From: Heterostelium album PN500
Lineage: Eukaryota > Evosea > Eumycetozoa > Acytosteliales > Acytosteliaceae
DNA: 64,000 bases
Direction of reading: 5' to 3'
Assembly (NCBI RefSeq): GCF_000004825.1
Contig: NW_008805090.1
Span: 186,001 to 250,000, forward strand
The stretch's first letter is position 1. The number at the start of each line of letters is the position of its first letter. A program made the position numbers and the translations under genes. Below, in pieces: positions 1 to 12,802 of the stretch. The notes beneath the pieces were generated by a model. That model made no database searches and was not told the DNA's origin. It saw nothing but the letters and a program-made list of their open reading frames with translations.

Positions 1-783
1 ACTTTCTTTAACCTTACCTTACATTAGATTCTTTTTGTTTGTTTCTTTCTGTTTCTGTTTGTGCGTGTGAGCGTATGTGTGGGTGTTTATTTGATTCGTT
101 GCATCAATAAAGCTTTGGAGAGTGCAGTCAGATGAAATTAGAAGATCGTCTCTTGCCTAGGGAAGAAAAAAGATGATTTAACACTTTAATTTATTTTTGT
201 ATGACTGTTTGACAGTTTTTGTTCACACGATCAAAAATGTTTGTTATTCTCTCTCTTTTTCTTTTAAAACAATAAAATTCAAAAGAAACTTACAAACTCA
301 CACTTTGTAAATCCATGTTTGTGAACTTTTCTTATAATTACTGAACCAGTTATTCTGTTTTTTTCTTACTTTTGAAAGTCAGAAACAATCACTGAAAATA
401 TGATTTATCATATTGCCCATGCTATTACCTATTGTTTAATTTGACTTTTCTGACTGTTACAAAAACCGGTGAACATCAACCATATTATTACTACTTTATT
501 TTACTTTAAAACTTTTTAAATTTAAATCACAGAACTGTTACAAAGAAAAAAACAAAGCAAAAAAAAAAAATAGAAGTTCATTTTTAAATGGTTGCAGATG
601 AACTGATCACAGTAGAAAAAAAAAAATTTTGGAAAAAAAAAAAAAAACAAAAAAACACTCATTAATTCAATAAATTTCATATTTGTTTTAGTTTTAGTTT
701 TTATTTTTTTTTGTAAATATATATTAGTAGTATTAGTAACAATTTCAAGTATTATTAGTAACAACAACAGAAAACAGTAGAAG
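1..783. promoter_or_regulatory. Left edge and upstream region of sdhC
   Basis: A/T-rich with oligo-A tracts close to the sdhC start. A GTG-rich box (TGTGTGGGTGT, 76-86) resembles a G-box. A region of mixed composition at 100-170 could be the end of a gene lying outside the window; the evidence is too weak to model. Confidence 0.35.
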
Positions 784-1763
784 ATGTTCACTAGTAAGAT
801 TTTGTTCAATAGCCGTTTGGCATCGCTCAACTTGAAGAACAAGAATGTGGTCGGAGTCACCTCTACTTTGTTCCCAGTCGGTGGTGTGAACGCACAATCA
901 CAACCATTGTTCTTGCAACAACAATACAATGAGCTCCACAAATTAGATTCACGTGGTCGTCGTCTCTTCTCGAGCAAGCCATTCACCATGGTCGAGACTA
1001 AGCTCGAGGATGTCCAACAACCAGAGCGTCCAATCTCCCCACATTTAACTATTTATAAACTCCCAATGCCAGCTATACTCTCAGTCACTCATCGTGCTAC
1101 TGGTATTGCTTTAGGTGTTGGTATGTATTAAAACCAATCAAAACAAATCAAAACAAACAAATCAAGTCAAATCAACAGGAGGAAACAGATAAAGATGATA
1201 TAATATCATATCATATCATATCATATGATTTAGGATTATATGAACATAGATAGAGATATAAATGTAATCTAGTAATAGATTATAATGGTTGTTGATGTTG
1301 TTGATTTGTTTGTGTATTGACAAGAGTACAATTTCATTAATAATAATTGGATCTTCTCTCCCTCTCTCTCCTTCTCTTTCTATTATTGTAGGTTTGGCTA
1401 CCCTTGCTGGTTTGTCAGTTTTTGGTGCACACGATGTTCCATATTATATTGAACTCTTCAAGCAAAGTTACCCAAGTTTGGTCTATCCAGCCAGATTCTG
1501 TGTTGCTTTCCCAATCACCTTCCATGCTTTTGCTGGTATTAGACATATCGTAAGTAGATCTACAACCAATGGTTAATTAAACAAACTTTACAATGAATGT
1601 TTTATTTACATTAAATAACAACAACAACAACCTACTATAGTATTGGGATACATTTTTGAAGGGAATTAACACTAAGCCAGCCGAGTTCACTGGTATGATC
1701 ATTCTTGCAGCCTCTTTGGGTGTCTCTTTAATTGTTACTTTCTGTCAATTGACATCAGCCTAA
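784..1763 (+). CDS. sdhC: Succinate dehydrogenase cytochrome b560 subunit (complex II, SDHC)
   Basis: Membrane anchor of respiratory complex II in the inner mitochondrial membrane; it helps bind haem b and passes electrons from succinate to ubiquinone. The model has three exons (784-1120, 1392-1549, 1641-1763) and 205 residues. About 70 N-terminal residues look like a mitochondrial presequence (Arg, Ser and Leu rich, few acids). The family signature RPISPHLTIYK is followed by SVTHRATG, and exon 2/3 restore the GIRHIYWD motif across the junction; the histidines are the expected haem/quinone-site residues. Three hydrophobic segments follow. Introns are GT/AG (gtatgt and gtaagt donors) and the first contains a CATAT tandem tract. 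The start is the only ATG that gives the presequence. It converges on the F-box gene, 403 bp away. Domain identity is seen directly; location and role are family knowledge. Confidence 0.93.
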
Positions 1764-2166
1764 ACAGTAATTTAAACATTTTTTTTTAGTAAACAACATT
1801 CAATATATTACATTAATAAACAACAAAAACCACAATCCAATTAGATAATCTATTCTTAATATAGCATTTGATATATATCTATAGAAATCAAATAAATGAA
1901 ACTTAAAGTAAGTAACTATTGTTGTTTTAGTTGGTTTTTTTTTTTTTTTTTTTAATAATACAAGACTTTTGTTTTTCTTTATTTTATTTAAGATAAAGAA
2001 TGTTCTTAGCAATATCTTTGTGTGATTTTGGTTGTTTGTTTGTTTGTAAATTCGATTCAGGAAGTTATTGAGTTGTGCATAATCTGGAGGTTTGTATAAT
2101 AAATGTTATAACGGCGATAATAATAATTAATAGACAAATGAAAATATAGTTGTAGATATTAAACTT

Positions 2167-2296
2167 TTAACTTTGAGCAGTTCCACCATTGGAAATTGGT
2201 AAATTCATATTGTTAATGTTTGGATTATAATTATTGTTGTTGTTACTTGAATTTAAATTATTGTTATTATTATTATTGTTGTTGTTGGAATTGTTA

Positions 2297-2332
<36 letters not shown>

Positions 2333-3881
2333 GAGTTGGCTATAGAAGATGAAGAAGAAGCGGACGACGATGTTGTGTTATTGTTTAAAACTATATTTTC
2401 TTCGTTCAATGTGAAATTGACGTTCTTCCAACCAACAGCAAGTCTTCTCTCTTGGAGCTCCATTACTGTACGCTTGGTAATATTGTTTCTAGAGGAGTAG
2501 GAAAGTGCAACCTTTTGGAGGTCTTGGCAATTGAGGAACAGTGCTTCTACGGTTTCGATGGTGATCTTCATTGGTCCCTTGTTCTGAGCACTACCTGGTT
2601 GTTGGTCACGCGACATATCGACACACACCAGCTTCTTACAGTGGTTGGCAATCATTACCATCGATGCATCGGTCACCTCGACACAGGCACACAAACGAAG
2701 ATTCTTGAGGTTGGCAGCATACTCTGTCAGCTGGCGAATGTCATCATCGTTGACATCGGTGAATGACAGATCGATGTTGGTCAGGGTATTCAGCAGACGG
2801 TATGGATTCTTGGGGAAAACGATTGGATGAATATTCTTGAAACCCGATAGATTGAGAGTGGTCAGCGAGTGTAGCTGTTGCAAGACGTGTTGTACACTGG
2901 TTCTGGTGACTTTGCTGCAACTGGCTAAATTCAAATCCATCAGCTGTGGACAATCATGAATCAACTCCAAAACACCATGATCTGTAATGAGTTTACAGCT
3001 CTTGAGTGAAATAAACTTTAACTTTTTACATTGTCTAGTAAGTGCTTTCAAATCGTCATCACTTAAATTATTACTTGATCCTAAATCCATTGATGTGAAA
3101 TGTGCTAAAAATAATAATAATAATAACAATTATAAATGTCATATAAATTAGTAATTTGAAATTATCCAAAATAACAATGATTCTATTGATATTTACCACA
3201 ATATGGTGCTAATGTTCTGATATCCCAACCAGAGATACCGTTGAAATTTAAAAATGAGAGATTGGTATTTTTGATGATATGACAGATTCCAGTGGTTGTG
3301 ATATTTTCAACTTTGTGAAGATTAATCGATTTCAATTTGACGGCACCGTTCGCCAGAAGTTCGAGACATTCATCAGATGTTCGTCCTCCATCCATATAGA
3401 CCTGCTCCAAATTGGGACACTTTGCTACCAACAGTCTCGAGGTTTTCTCAGTCAAGCGTAAGTTGTGCAGACGCACCTCCTTGAGCTGTGGTGTATGCTG
3501 CACTATGTAGTCGATTGTCTGTTGCTTTATGGATGGGTTGTTGAGGTTGATCATTCTAACTGACGACAGACGACTGGTTGCTTCCATCGACTTGAGCGCT
3601 GCTATAATTTTTTTGCGCGGCATGTTGGCGTTCATCGCCAGGTTGCGCCAAAGTGTTGCGTCGTAGCAACATTCTTTAAATCTCTTGTTCAATCTTGCAA
3701 TCGTACACAACTCTGGAATTGTCAGTGATTTCAAAACATAAAGAATCAATTCTGTCGACAGTAAGTTGAAATAGTTTGGATGTTTCTCTGCTTCATTCAT
3801 TTCCTGTTGCAGCTGTTTCTCTGCCAACATTGATTTCTTTTTGGATCGGACTCCAAAACAAGCAAATGCATCCATTTTCAT
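2167..3881 (-). CDS. F-box / leucine-rich repeat protein (AMN1/FBXL-like)
   Basis: Probable substrate-recognition subunit of an SCF ubiquitin ligase. Two exons read on the minus strand (3881-3197, then 3104-2167), giving 540 residues; the intron joins in phase as Cys-Ala. An F-box lies near residues 37-80 (hydrophobic LSTELILYVLKSL, then a conserved LWRNL). It is followed by cysteine-containing LRRs of about 26 residues with the LxxLxLxxCxxIT pattern of FBXL/AMN1 proteins. The last 80 or so residues are Ser and long Asn tracts typical of dictyostelids and add nothing about function. The substrate cannot be told from sequence. The gene starts beside a 4.1 kb spacer, which would hold its promoter. 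Confidence 0.85.
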
Positions 3882-6800
3882 TTCTGGAAAAAAATAAAAT
3901 ATAAAAATAAAATAAAAATATTATATAAAAAATATAAACAAAAAAAAAAAGAAACCTTAATTAAACTATATTTGGAAATATAATAATAAATATACTATAT
4001 ATAATCTTGAAAATTGAAAAATTTAATAAAAATGATAATAAAAAACCAATTAATTAATTATTAAATAAATAAAAATATAAAAAATATAAATATATTCTAC
4101 AATCTAAAATAGAAATTAAAAAAAACCAAACAAATTAAAATATAAAAATAGATAATTAAAAATAAACCAAATAAAACCAAAAGCCAAACCAATTTAAGTT
4201 GTAAAATAATCAATTATTGTTGTTGCTACTGATGCTACAGTTGACACTACTGTTTTTCTGTTGGGTATATGTTGTTTATATAAATAATGGTTGTCAATTG
4301 ATTATTTTGGATATGACTCGAACTATCTAACAAAACTCAACTATCTATAACAACTCTCTCTCTCACAGGTGTGATATGATTTTTGTATTTGATTTATTGA
4401 TGACCTGAAACGTTTGATGACTATACTCTATAAAAGTTGTGATCGAAATAAAAATAGGAATAAAAGTAGTAGTAAAATAATAATACTATTAGTTATAATT
4501 GATTTAATTTGAATTTAATTTAATAAAAACAAACACAAACTGTAAAAAAAAATAAAATAAAATAACAATTGTTATTGTTATTGTTATGTATATATATATA
4601 ATTAATGTTTTTTTTTCGATTATATTTATTTGATGATGATGGATGTTTTTATTGTTATTTTCAATATTTTATGTTTGTTTTTTGTTATTATTATTGTTAT
4701 TGTTTTTATTATTATTATTATTATTATTTTATTGATGTAATAGTTTTATCAATAAAACAAAAAAACACAACAAACAACAATTGTTGCTGTTGTTGTACAC
4801 TATCATTATCATTATCATTATCACTCTCTCTTTTTCTCTCTCTATTACTCTCCCTCATTCTCTCTTTCACCAATACTATCTCCTTTTTAACCAACACACT
4901 CTGGTCATTCTCACTCTCTATTTTAAGTTATACAACACACCACACACCCCAATGCAAAAAAAACAATCACACACATTAAAAAAAAAACACTTGTTGAGAT
5001 TGTGTTGTTTTTCAAAAAGTGAAACATGTAATATATTATTTTTTTCTTTTTTAGAGCATATATAAAAAAAAATGATACCACACACACAAAAATTAATTTT
5101 TCACCTAAACAACACACTCACACACCACAAAATATATAATAAAATTAAAAATTTAATCTAAAAAGAATATTATTATTTAATAATTGTTTTTCTAATATAT
5201 TGTTGTTGGTATTAAAAATAGGTTTTTTTAGTTTCTGAAAAAAGATAGACTGGAATAATGATTCTTTTTTTTTTTTTTTTTTGAGTAAAGTAATGATGAA
5301 TATATGATTGTAGTTAAAAAAAACATCCTAAAAAAGTAAATTATAATAAATAAAAAACAACCTAACATAAGAAAACAAAACAAGGATATGATGATCATAT
5401 TTTCGACTTGATATTTACATTTCCAACTATTTTTTTTTGGATCGATTAAAATATTTCTATAATACAACTAAAGTGTTTATTTATATAACTTTTTTATATA
5501 AATAAAAATAAATATTTTATTTTATTTGATATAGAGAGGTTATTTACTTAATATATATATTTATAAAGTTAATCTATTATTTTTATTATTTTTATAAAAC
5601 TATTAAAATAAAGATAATTTAGCATTTAAATTATAATACAAATAAATATTGTGATGTCTATTGGCTTCAATCGTTTGATAAAAGTGTTATCTAAATGAAT
5701 AGAAATTGCTGTAGTTGTCAGACAATTGAAACCACAATAAATTCGAATTGAAATCAAAATGATTAACATAAATAATATTATATAATATATTTAATGTGAT
5801 GTGTTGATTCACATTCAGTGTTTATATTAGGAATGGCAATTTAAACACTTCAGCATATAGGTATGTACGTACCCACACCACAACAGACACCAACACAATA
5901 ATTGCAAGACCACAATCATTATTTTATATATGACAAGAATTAAAATGGTAAATGTCAACCCATTTCCAAAACATCAAATTCATTCAATTTCTCGAATAAT
6001 AATATTGATTGATAATGTGTGCATTTAATATTGCATGTCATAAAATGAATTGATGATAGTAGTAGGAAGAAATGGAAGCTGTTGGTTAGTGGTAGTGGGT
6101 TATCACTACTATTATTTAATAATTGAAAAGACACAAACTAACAAACAAATAAAAATAAAAAAACAAAGAAATAATAATAATAAATAAATATTCAAATATT
6201 AATAAAAACAATAGGTGTATGTTCGTGCGTTCGTTTGTTTGCTTGTTTGATTGTGTGTGAGTGTGCTTAGTGTTTATATTAAAAACACGTTGATATTGGT
6301 GTGTTTATCAAATATCACTGCAAATTATTATTTAAGAGTGAATTATATGTATTTCATACTCTGTTGATCGTGCAATCTATCTATTTAATTAATGGTTAAT
6401 GAAATAAACTAAATTACATAACTAAATCAAGACATATTGTTGTAGTGTTTGATTCTACCTAGCTTCAAATATCCCTTTTATTAATTGACATTTGTTTACT
6501 AATTAATTATTTTTGAATTTCCGGGTATCATGATGATTGAAACAAAATAACATTTAAAATTTAAATAAAAAGATTTATAATTATAAAATTTAATAATTTT
6601 TATAACTTATCTTTTGAACCCCACTCCTATTCTACTACTTTGTCACACTCCTTTTATGTATATATTTATCACACTGTGTTCTGTGCATTCTACATTCTTT
6701 TTGAGTGTAGATGATAAGATTATGATCACAATAAATAAATTGATAGATTTTATATTATACTATGTGGTTCTTTTAAATTCAATCTGTTTATATCTTTTAA

Positions 6801-8018
6801 TAATATTATATATATAATGTTTATCTTATCTCCCAAAAAATAAGAACAAAAAAACCAAGAAAATGATGGACCTAATTTTTATTATTATTGAAAATTCTCA
6901 AACATTCATAAAATAAAAGTGATTTTATTAAATAAAACTTACAATTTACTTTAATATATTGAAATCTCTTTATACTTTATATTCATTTAATAATATTATT
7001 ATTATTCTATGCTCAAATTTGAAACTATTATCCTTTTCTTTCTTTTATTTTTTATTTTTCTATGTTTAATGGTTCTAAGTAGTTGTGAAAACTAAAATAA
7101 ATAAGATGAAAAATAACTATTTTGGATGTATGTTTAATAAATAATAACAACAACAACAATCCACACAACCCACTCTCTAAAAGACTCTTTAATAATAAAT
7201 GGTTGTTGGCTTTTAAAAAATAATCATGTGATTATTAGATTGGTTACATATGTGGTGCGTGGATTTATTTCCCTTCTGATTGTGTTCGTAAATAATTATT
7301 ATCTTGTCGTATCTAATAAAACCAAACCTCTATACATCACTGTGTTAGATTGTTTAATTTAATTAGTGATCTATATTAAAGAAGGGGTAATCTCTTGGTG
7401 ATTGATTGATTGATTTGTTTGTTTTTAAAACAAATAAAACAAGTACTTCCTTTAAATATTATTATTATTATTATTATAGTAACAAACTAAACAACTATAA
7501 AATAAACTAATAACTTTTTTTTTTTGTTGAAAAAAAACAAAAATGTGATATCACATCATTATTATTATTATTATTAATATTTGAGGAACATGTTCAAAGT
7601 AATTGAGGTTATCAAATGGGGGGATTTATTAATAATGTGTTGAATGCTTGGTGGTCCTATTTTTTTATCCAATTATGGCAAATTATTCACAAAAAAACTT
7701 AAAACCATTTAATTATTGGTTTTTAAATTAAATAATTAATTTTGTTAAATTGATTTTTTTTTTTTTAAAAAAACTGATCAGTTTTTAAAAGAGGATTACG
7801 TGTGTTATTATCTATCTGCAAGTTCTTTTAAATTGATCATTTTTGGTTAATTAAAAAAAAAATAAAGAGGCACAATATTGTGATTATTTATTTAAAATGT
7901 TTGATGATGGTTGTTTTATAGATAAATTTCGAGATCATAATATCTTTTTTAGAGATACACATCTAACCTTTTTTATTTTATTTTTTAATAAAGATATAAT
8001 AGAAATTTAGAAATAGAT
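3882..8018. other. 4.1 kb spacer without a recognisable gene
   Basis: The region lies between the start of the F-box gene and the stop of the BRO1 gene. It is extremely A/T-rich with runs of A or T and CTCTCT, ATCATT and CACA tracts. Open frames here are repeat translations without domain content. A GTG-rich box in the minus direction (CCCACACCACAAC on the plus strand at 5872-5884) resembles the G-box bound by the dictyostelid factor GBF. It is unusually long for these compact genomes, so distal regulatory sequence or an unrecognised non-coding RNA is possible. I see no tRNA or conserved coding exon. Confidence 0.5.
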
Positions 8019-9875
8019 TTAGGTGTGAATATTTAAAGAACTAACTTGACATTGTACTTCAATCTTTTGATAATCGTCTTGTTTTTCTTGTTGTTCTTGT
8101 TCGGATGTAATTGTTTCAATACATTTCTCCTTATTATCTTCTTTATTGGTTACATTGTTCCTAAACAAATAAACCATATATAGTTAGAAATATTAAAATT
8201 TATAAAAAAAAAACCAAATTAATATTAAGAGAATAACTTACTCTATTTGAGTGGGTGTTCTTGATGATGATGATGATGATGATGTTATTGTTGTTGCTGG
8301 GGATGGTGTTGGTGGTATAGTTGATGTTGTTGATGATGATGCTATTGTTGCTGTAGAAGGTGTTGTTGGTGATGGAGTTGTATTGGATGTCATTTGGATT
8401 GGTTGTTTCTCAGGAGTAGTTGGAGAGCTTGAGACTATTTGGGTCTCTTTACAAGGTGAAGAGGTTGTTGGTGCTAATGATGGTATTGAGGAAGACGATT
8501 TATTTAATGAAGATGGAATATCTGCTGGTGGCTTTGAAGGAGATGATTGTACCTGCGATTTTGATGGTGGTATCAATTGTTCTTTAGGAACCAACTCTGG
8601 CAAATTCATATGTTTAGCCATTGCTTTCTTCTCGATCGGATACAATTTATGTGGAGGTGGAACGGAGTCATGATAGATTGTTTCATTATCTCTTTTGGCA
8701 ACGTCATAAGATTTAGTTATTAACTACAACAATTTAGAAAGTAATAATTAGTTTTATAAATATAATTGTAATTTGATTGATTTATATAAACATACAGTTA
8801 ATAACTTTTCAATATTCTCTTTAAATTCAATTGGTGCATTCTTTGGAATGTTGGCCTTGGCTTGTGTTATAGAGTCAAAACTATGTGATAATCGAGCGAC
8901 TTGCTCTCCAAACTTTGCAGACATCTCCAAGTCGATGGCAACCTTGTAATTGGCAATCGCTTTAAATAAAAGACTCTTGGTGTAAGATATCGATGTCCAA
9001 TACTTAAAAAAAGTAGATAGATAGAGACATTTAGAAGAGTTAATGTTTGAGATTTGATCAAATTATTATACTTGGTTACTACTTACTCTATCAATGAGGT
9101 TTCTCAAACCATTTGAATTTGTATGATGATAGATAACATCATAGTAGGCACTGGCTTGCATAGCTAGTTTGGCTTGGATATCGTTGGACATGTTGTCAAC
9201 CACCGATTTGTCGTAGATGCACTCTTGGACCTGAGCAATCATTGTATTGTAGAATAGGTTGAGTGTGTCCGACGAGAAGTCTGGCGACCCAAAGCACTCT
9301 GGATGCAACGAGATGTACTCGCGAAGGAAGACATACACACCGGCACTCATCTGAAAGAAATTGTAACTCCTCTTGATACCCTCGATAGTCGATCGATTCT
9401 GTGAGACACCCAACTGAGACATTATACTACCGTAGTTGAAGAGAACCGATGCCATCTCAAAGTAAATACTACCGATCGTATATTTCTTTTGTTTCAATGC
9501 ATCACTCCATATGAAATTAATAGCATACTATTATTAATCAAAAAAAAAATAAGTTAGTTAATTATCAATTAAAGATAGTTAGTTAGTTAGATTTAGTTGT
9601 TAAATCAAACATACATTTGATTGATTGATTGGACAGTTACTTTCAACTATGTTCAATAGTGAATAGTATTTCCAAGTCATTTCTTTGGAGGTTTCAGTGA
9701 TGTCTTGACAGTTTCTTACATCTTCTCTAAGTGAGTTCAATTGTTGAATCAATCGTTGATTTTCATCGACTCCCGTGTAGTAACCATAAGTTAAATAATA
9801 AGGACCAGTGTAATATTTCGAAAAAAGATTTAACAAATCAAGTTTATCTGTTTTCTTTCTCTCTATGTGTAACAT
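8019..9875 (-). CDS. BRO1-domain protein (ALIX/BROX-like)
   Basis: BRO1 domains are banana-shaped helical modules that bind CHMP4/Snf7 of the ESCRT-III membrane-scission machinery. Five exons (9875-9615, 9527-9087, 9002-8796, 8723-8242, 8160-8019) give 510 residues. Residues 1 to about 340 match BRO1: an early YY motif, a tract with FNYGSIMSQLG, a helix beginning SYNFFQMSAGVY, then EC and ALAQ/AMQASAYY-type positions. The remaining 170 residues are Ser/Thr/Pro-rich low complexity. There is no ALIX V-domain and no BROX-type CaaX box, so it is nearer to BROX in size (about 410) than to ALIX (about 800). All splice junctions are in phase. Partner and location are inferred from the family. Confidence 0.82.
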
Positions 9876-10258
9876 ATTTTGTTTATTATTACTACTATCT
9901 AATTTTATGTGATATTATTTATCTCTATCTATAAGCAATAAATAAATAAACAATCAACTCTATCTTCACATCTAATATATTTCATTTAATAAACTTGTTC
10001 ATTTTTTAAAACTATTATACATATAAAATAATCTATATAAATATAAATTAATTTATTTTGTAATAATTATTATTAGACTAAACAAACTTTAACCATTTAT
10101 ATTACATCCAATTACTTTTAAAGTAAGATGATGCAAAAATACAAAGTGTGTCGATAATCGACGCACAACAAACAAGAATTCAACAAAAAACAATAATAAT
10201 ATAATATATTATTAATTTTTTTAAATAATTTAATTTTTATTTATTGCTATTGCTATTG
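9876..10258. promoter_or_regulatory. Spacer upstream of the BRO1 gene
   Basis: A 383-bp A/T-rich spacer between the BRO1 start and the TRMT2A stop, both on the minus strand. It must hold the BRO1 promoter and the TRMT2A 3' end. No particular site stands out beyond oligo-dT/dA runs. Confidence 0.35.
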
Positions 10259-12436
10259 TTATTCTTCTTTTTCTGGTAAAATTGGGTTGTCATTGCTGGG
10301 TGTTGTTGTTTCTATTTTGGTTGTTGATTCTGTGTTTGTTATTGGTTCTTCTTTTGTTGTTGTTGTTGATGTTGTTGATGATGTTGATTTTGTTGTGGTA
10401 TCAGCCATGTTAATTCTTTCAAATAAAACAACTACTTCACAGTGTTCGGTGTGTGGGAATAAATCTACAGCGATTGCCTTGACAGGTCTGAATGGTGTAC
10501 CTTTCATGGTGTTGGTTATACTTTTACAGAGACGTGCGGCATCTACAATCAATGAGTTTTGGTTGCACGACACGTACACCAGTTTCTTCATGGTCTCGAG
10601 CGTACGAAGCGATTTGATGACATTCTGGTGGAGACCGGCACGTGGTGGATCGACGATTCCAATGATCTCTCCGTCTTTGGCATCGCGGTAGTTCTGGTGG
10701 ATCATCTGCAACAGCTTGTCGGTGGTATCCTCTGCCTTGCCAACGATGTAGTCGATATTCTTGATTCCGTTGCGCTCTGCGTTGACGCGAGCATCGGCAA
10801 CGGCATCCGGTGCCATCTCCAAACCGTAGACGTGTCTGGCTTTGTCTGAGATGCATTGGCCGATTGTTCCTGTACCGCAGCAGACGTCGAGAACGATGCT
10901 ACGCTCGTTGACACCGGCCCATTCGGTGACCTTGGAAAACAGCGATTCCGCAGCTTTGCTGTTGACCTGGAAAAAGGCGTTCGAAGACACGTGGAATTCC
11001 TTGCCAAGCAGCTTCTCAACGATGGTTTCCGGTCCGTCGATTATCTTGACTGGCAAGTCGACTGGCGCGGCATTGGAGACGCCATCGTAGAGCTGGACGG
11101 ACAAGCTGGTAACTTCTGCCTTGGTTCCTTTGGCACGTGCAAACAGCTCAATCAGTTGGTTGCACTCGCCGGTGATTTCCTCCTCTGAGAGTCCACGGTG
11201 GTTGAACTGTACGGTTGCCATTGTTTGGCCGGTAGTGAAATCACGCACGTTCAACTGACGCCAGAATCCAGTGTGTGTGGTCTTGTCGAATGGTGGACGT
11301 GGATGCGCGCGGATATACTCTTGGAGGTGCAAACGGATGGCGTTTGAACGCTCTGAAATAATAAGACATGGAGTTGGATCACCGACAACAGTGACACCAT
11401 TACCGGTACGACCAAGTGCGAAACCAACGCATGGATTTCCATCCTCCAAACGACCAATAGTATAACTTGTCTTGTTACGATAGTGTGAAGTCTCTGGCGA
11501 TGGAACAATCTCTTCGAGTGGACAAGCGACAACACGTCCCTTCAGTGCCTGTAGCCATTGAGGTTGAGATGTACACTCCTTTCTAATGGAAGATGTCATA
11601 TCACGTAATACATTTGTTACATTTGCTTCTTTCTTTTCCAATTGTACTGAGTATTCCAATCTAAATTTAAAAATTATTTGTTAATAAATAATGTTGTTTA
11701 ATTTTTTTTCCACACTTTTCCAAACTTGGATTTGTTTTTTTTTTTCTAAAATTAAAACTTACTTGTGCCATGGATTTGTAATATCTTCAATCAATTTTAA
11801 TCCACTACCACCACTATTGTTATTGTTATTATTGTTATTATTGTTGTTTGTATTGTTTCCATTTCTATCTCTTTTTTTGCTGTTGTTATTATCGTTGGCG
11901 CCTTTACCTCTTTCGGCTTGACTTTGTTTTTCTCTTACTTCAAGAGTTGATCCTTCGACCTCCATATTATTATATTTCTCTGTGAATGATTGTGCCAATT
12001 CTGCATTCTAATAGTAAGAATAAAAATAAAGGATAAGTCATCAACTCTAAATTTAACTATAGTTATGTTTTTTAATCTTTACCTCTAATGTAACGATTGC
12101 AAATGTTTCACGATATATCTTTTTAGCTTTTACAACAATAGTATCGTTTTTCTTTAATAATTTCTGGAATTTGGTGTTATCCATAAACTTTGGTAGACCA
12201 AAGACGACTAAATTCACTTTTTTACTCTCTGTAGCAACACAATCCTTTGGTTTCAATGAATCGTCTGTAGCTGTAACAGTTGAATCCTCACTTTTATCTG
12301 TAGTTGTAGTTGTATCTATTTTATCTATTTTATCTTCATTGTTATCATTTGAAACGGCAACAGTAACAGCATCTCCATCTTCTAATCTAATCTTTTTAGT
12401 TGATCTATCTTCAAAATCTGTTTTAACTTCTTCCAT
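10259..12436 (-). CDS. trmt2A: tRNA (uracil-5-)-methyltransferase homolog A
   Basis: SAM-dependent enzyme of the TrmA/RumA (COG2265) class that methylates U54 in the T-loop of cytosolic tRNA. Three exons (12436-12083, 12007-11763, 11660-10259) give 666 residues. The N-terminal part has an RRM-like fold around residues 50-118, as in human TRMT2A. A Lys/Gln/Asn-rich linker follows. The catalytic domain shows the SAM loop DVCCGTGTIGQ, the motif DPPRAGLH, the nucleophile loop VSCNQ (Cys565 by my count) and the C-terminal HCEVV with the base Glu. Length agrees with the human protein (about 625). The last 60 residues are Thr-rich low complexity. It is divergent from the SET gene, sharing a 366-bp spacer. 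Confidence 0.94.
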
Positions 12437-12802
12437 TTTTCTTTATATATTTATTTATTTATTTATTAAATATTGAAAAAAATAAATAAATAATTAAATT
12501 AAAATGATTGATATTAATTAAATTAGACAAGATAACACCTCTCACTAATCTAGTCCTCCCTTTAATTGTGAAGACAAGAGACCCAAGCGATGAAAAAAAT
12601 TGACGAAAAAAGAAAAAAGTTTTTTTAATTTTTTTTAAAAAAAAATTTTTGGTGGGGATTTCGAACAGACTTTGGGACTCAACAATATAGATTGATTTGT
12701 TCAGTATCGACAGACAGACAACTAAAATTCTCTCTCAGTTACTACTACTACTATTACTACTAAAAATAACAAAGTTATTCAGTACTACTACCACTTGTAA
12801 AA
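12437..12802. promoter_or_regulatory. Divergent promoter of trmt2A and the MYND/SET gene
   Basis: A 366-bp interval between two start codons facing away from each other. It contains oligo-T and oligo-A runs (12618-12650) and a slightly more G/C-rich core near 12655-12720, as expected of a shared promoter. No specific factor site is assigned. Confidence 0.5.

Noticed and set aside
1-165. Minus-strand exon candidate after an acceptor-like CCCTAG near 160
   Set aside because: About 45 open codons with no homology and no first exon that I could join; too weak at a window edge.
4605-5117. Overlapping frames on both strands rich in Phe, Tyr, Ser and Leu
   Set aside because: They translate CTCTCT, TTATTA and ATCATT repeats. 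There is no domain, no codon bias and no compatible exon.
8251-8673. Plus-strand frame rich in Val, Asp and Gly
   Set aside because: Antisense of the Ser/Thr/Pro-rich tail of the BRO1 gene.
10502-11188. Several frames on both strands inside trmt2A
   Set aside because: Shadows of the G/C-richer methyltransferase exon; none has the family motifs.
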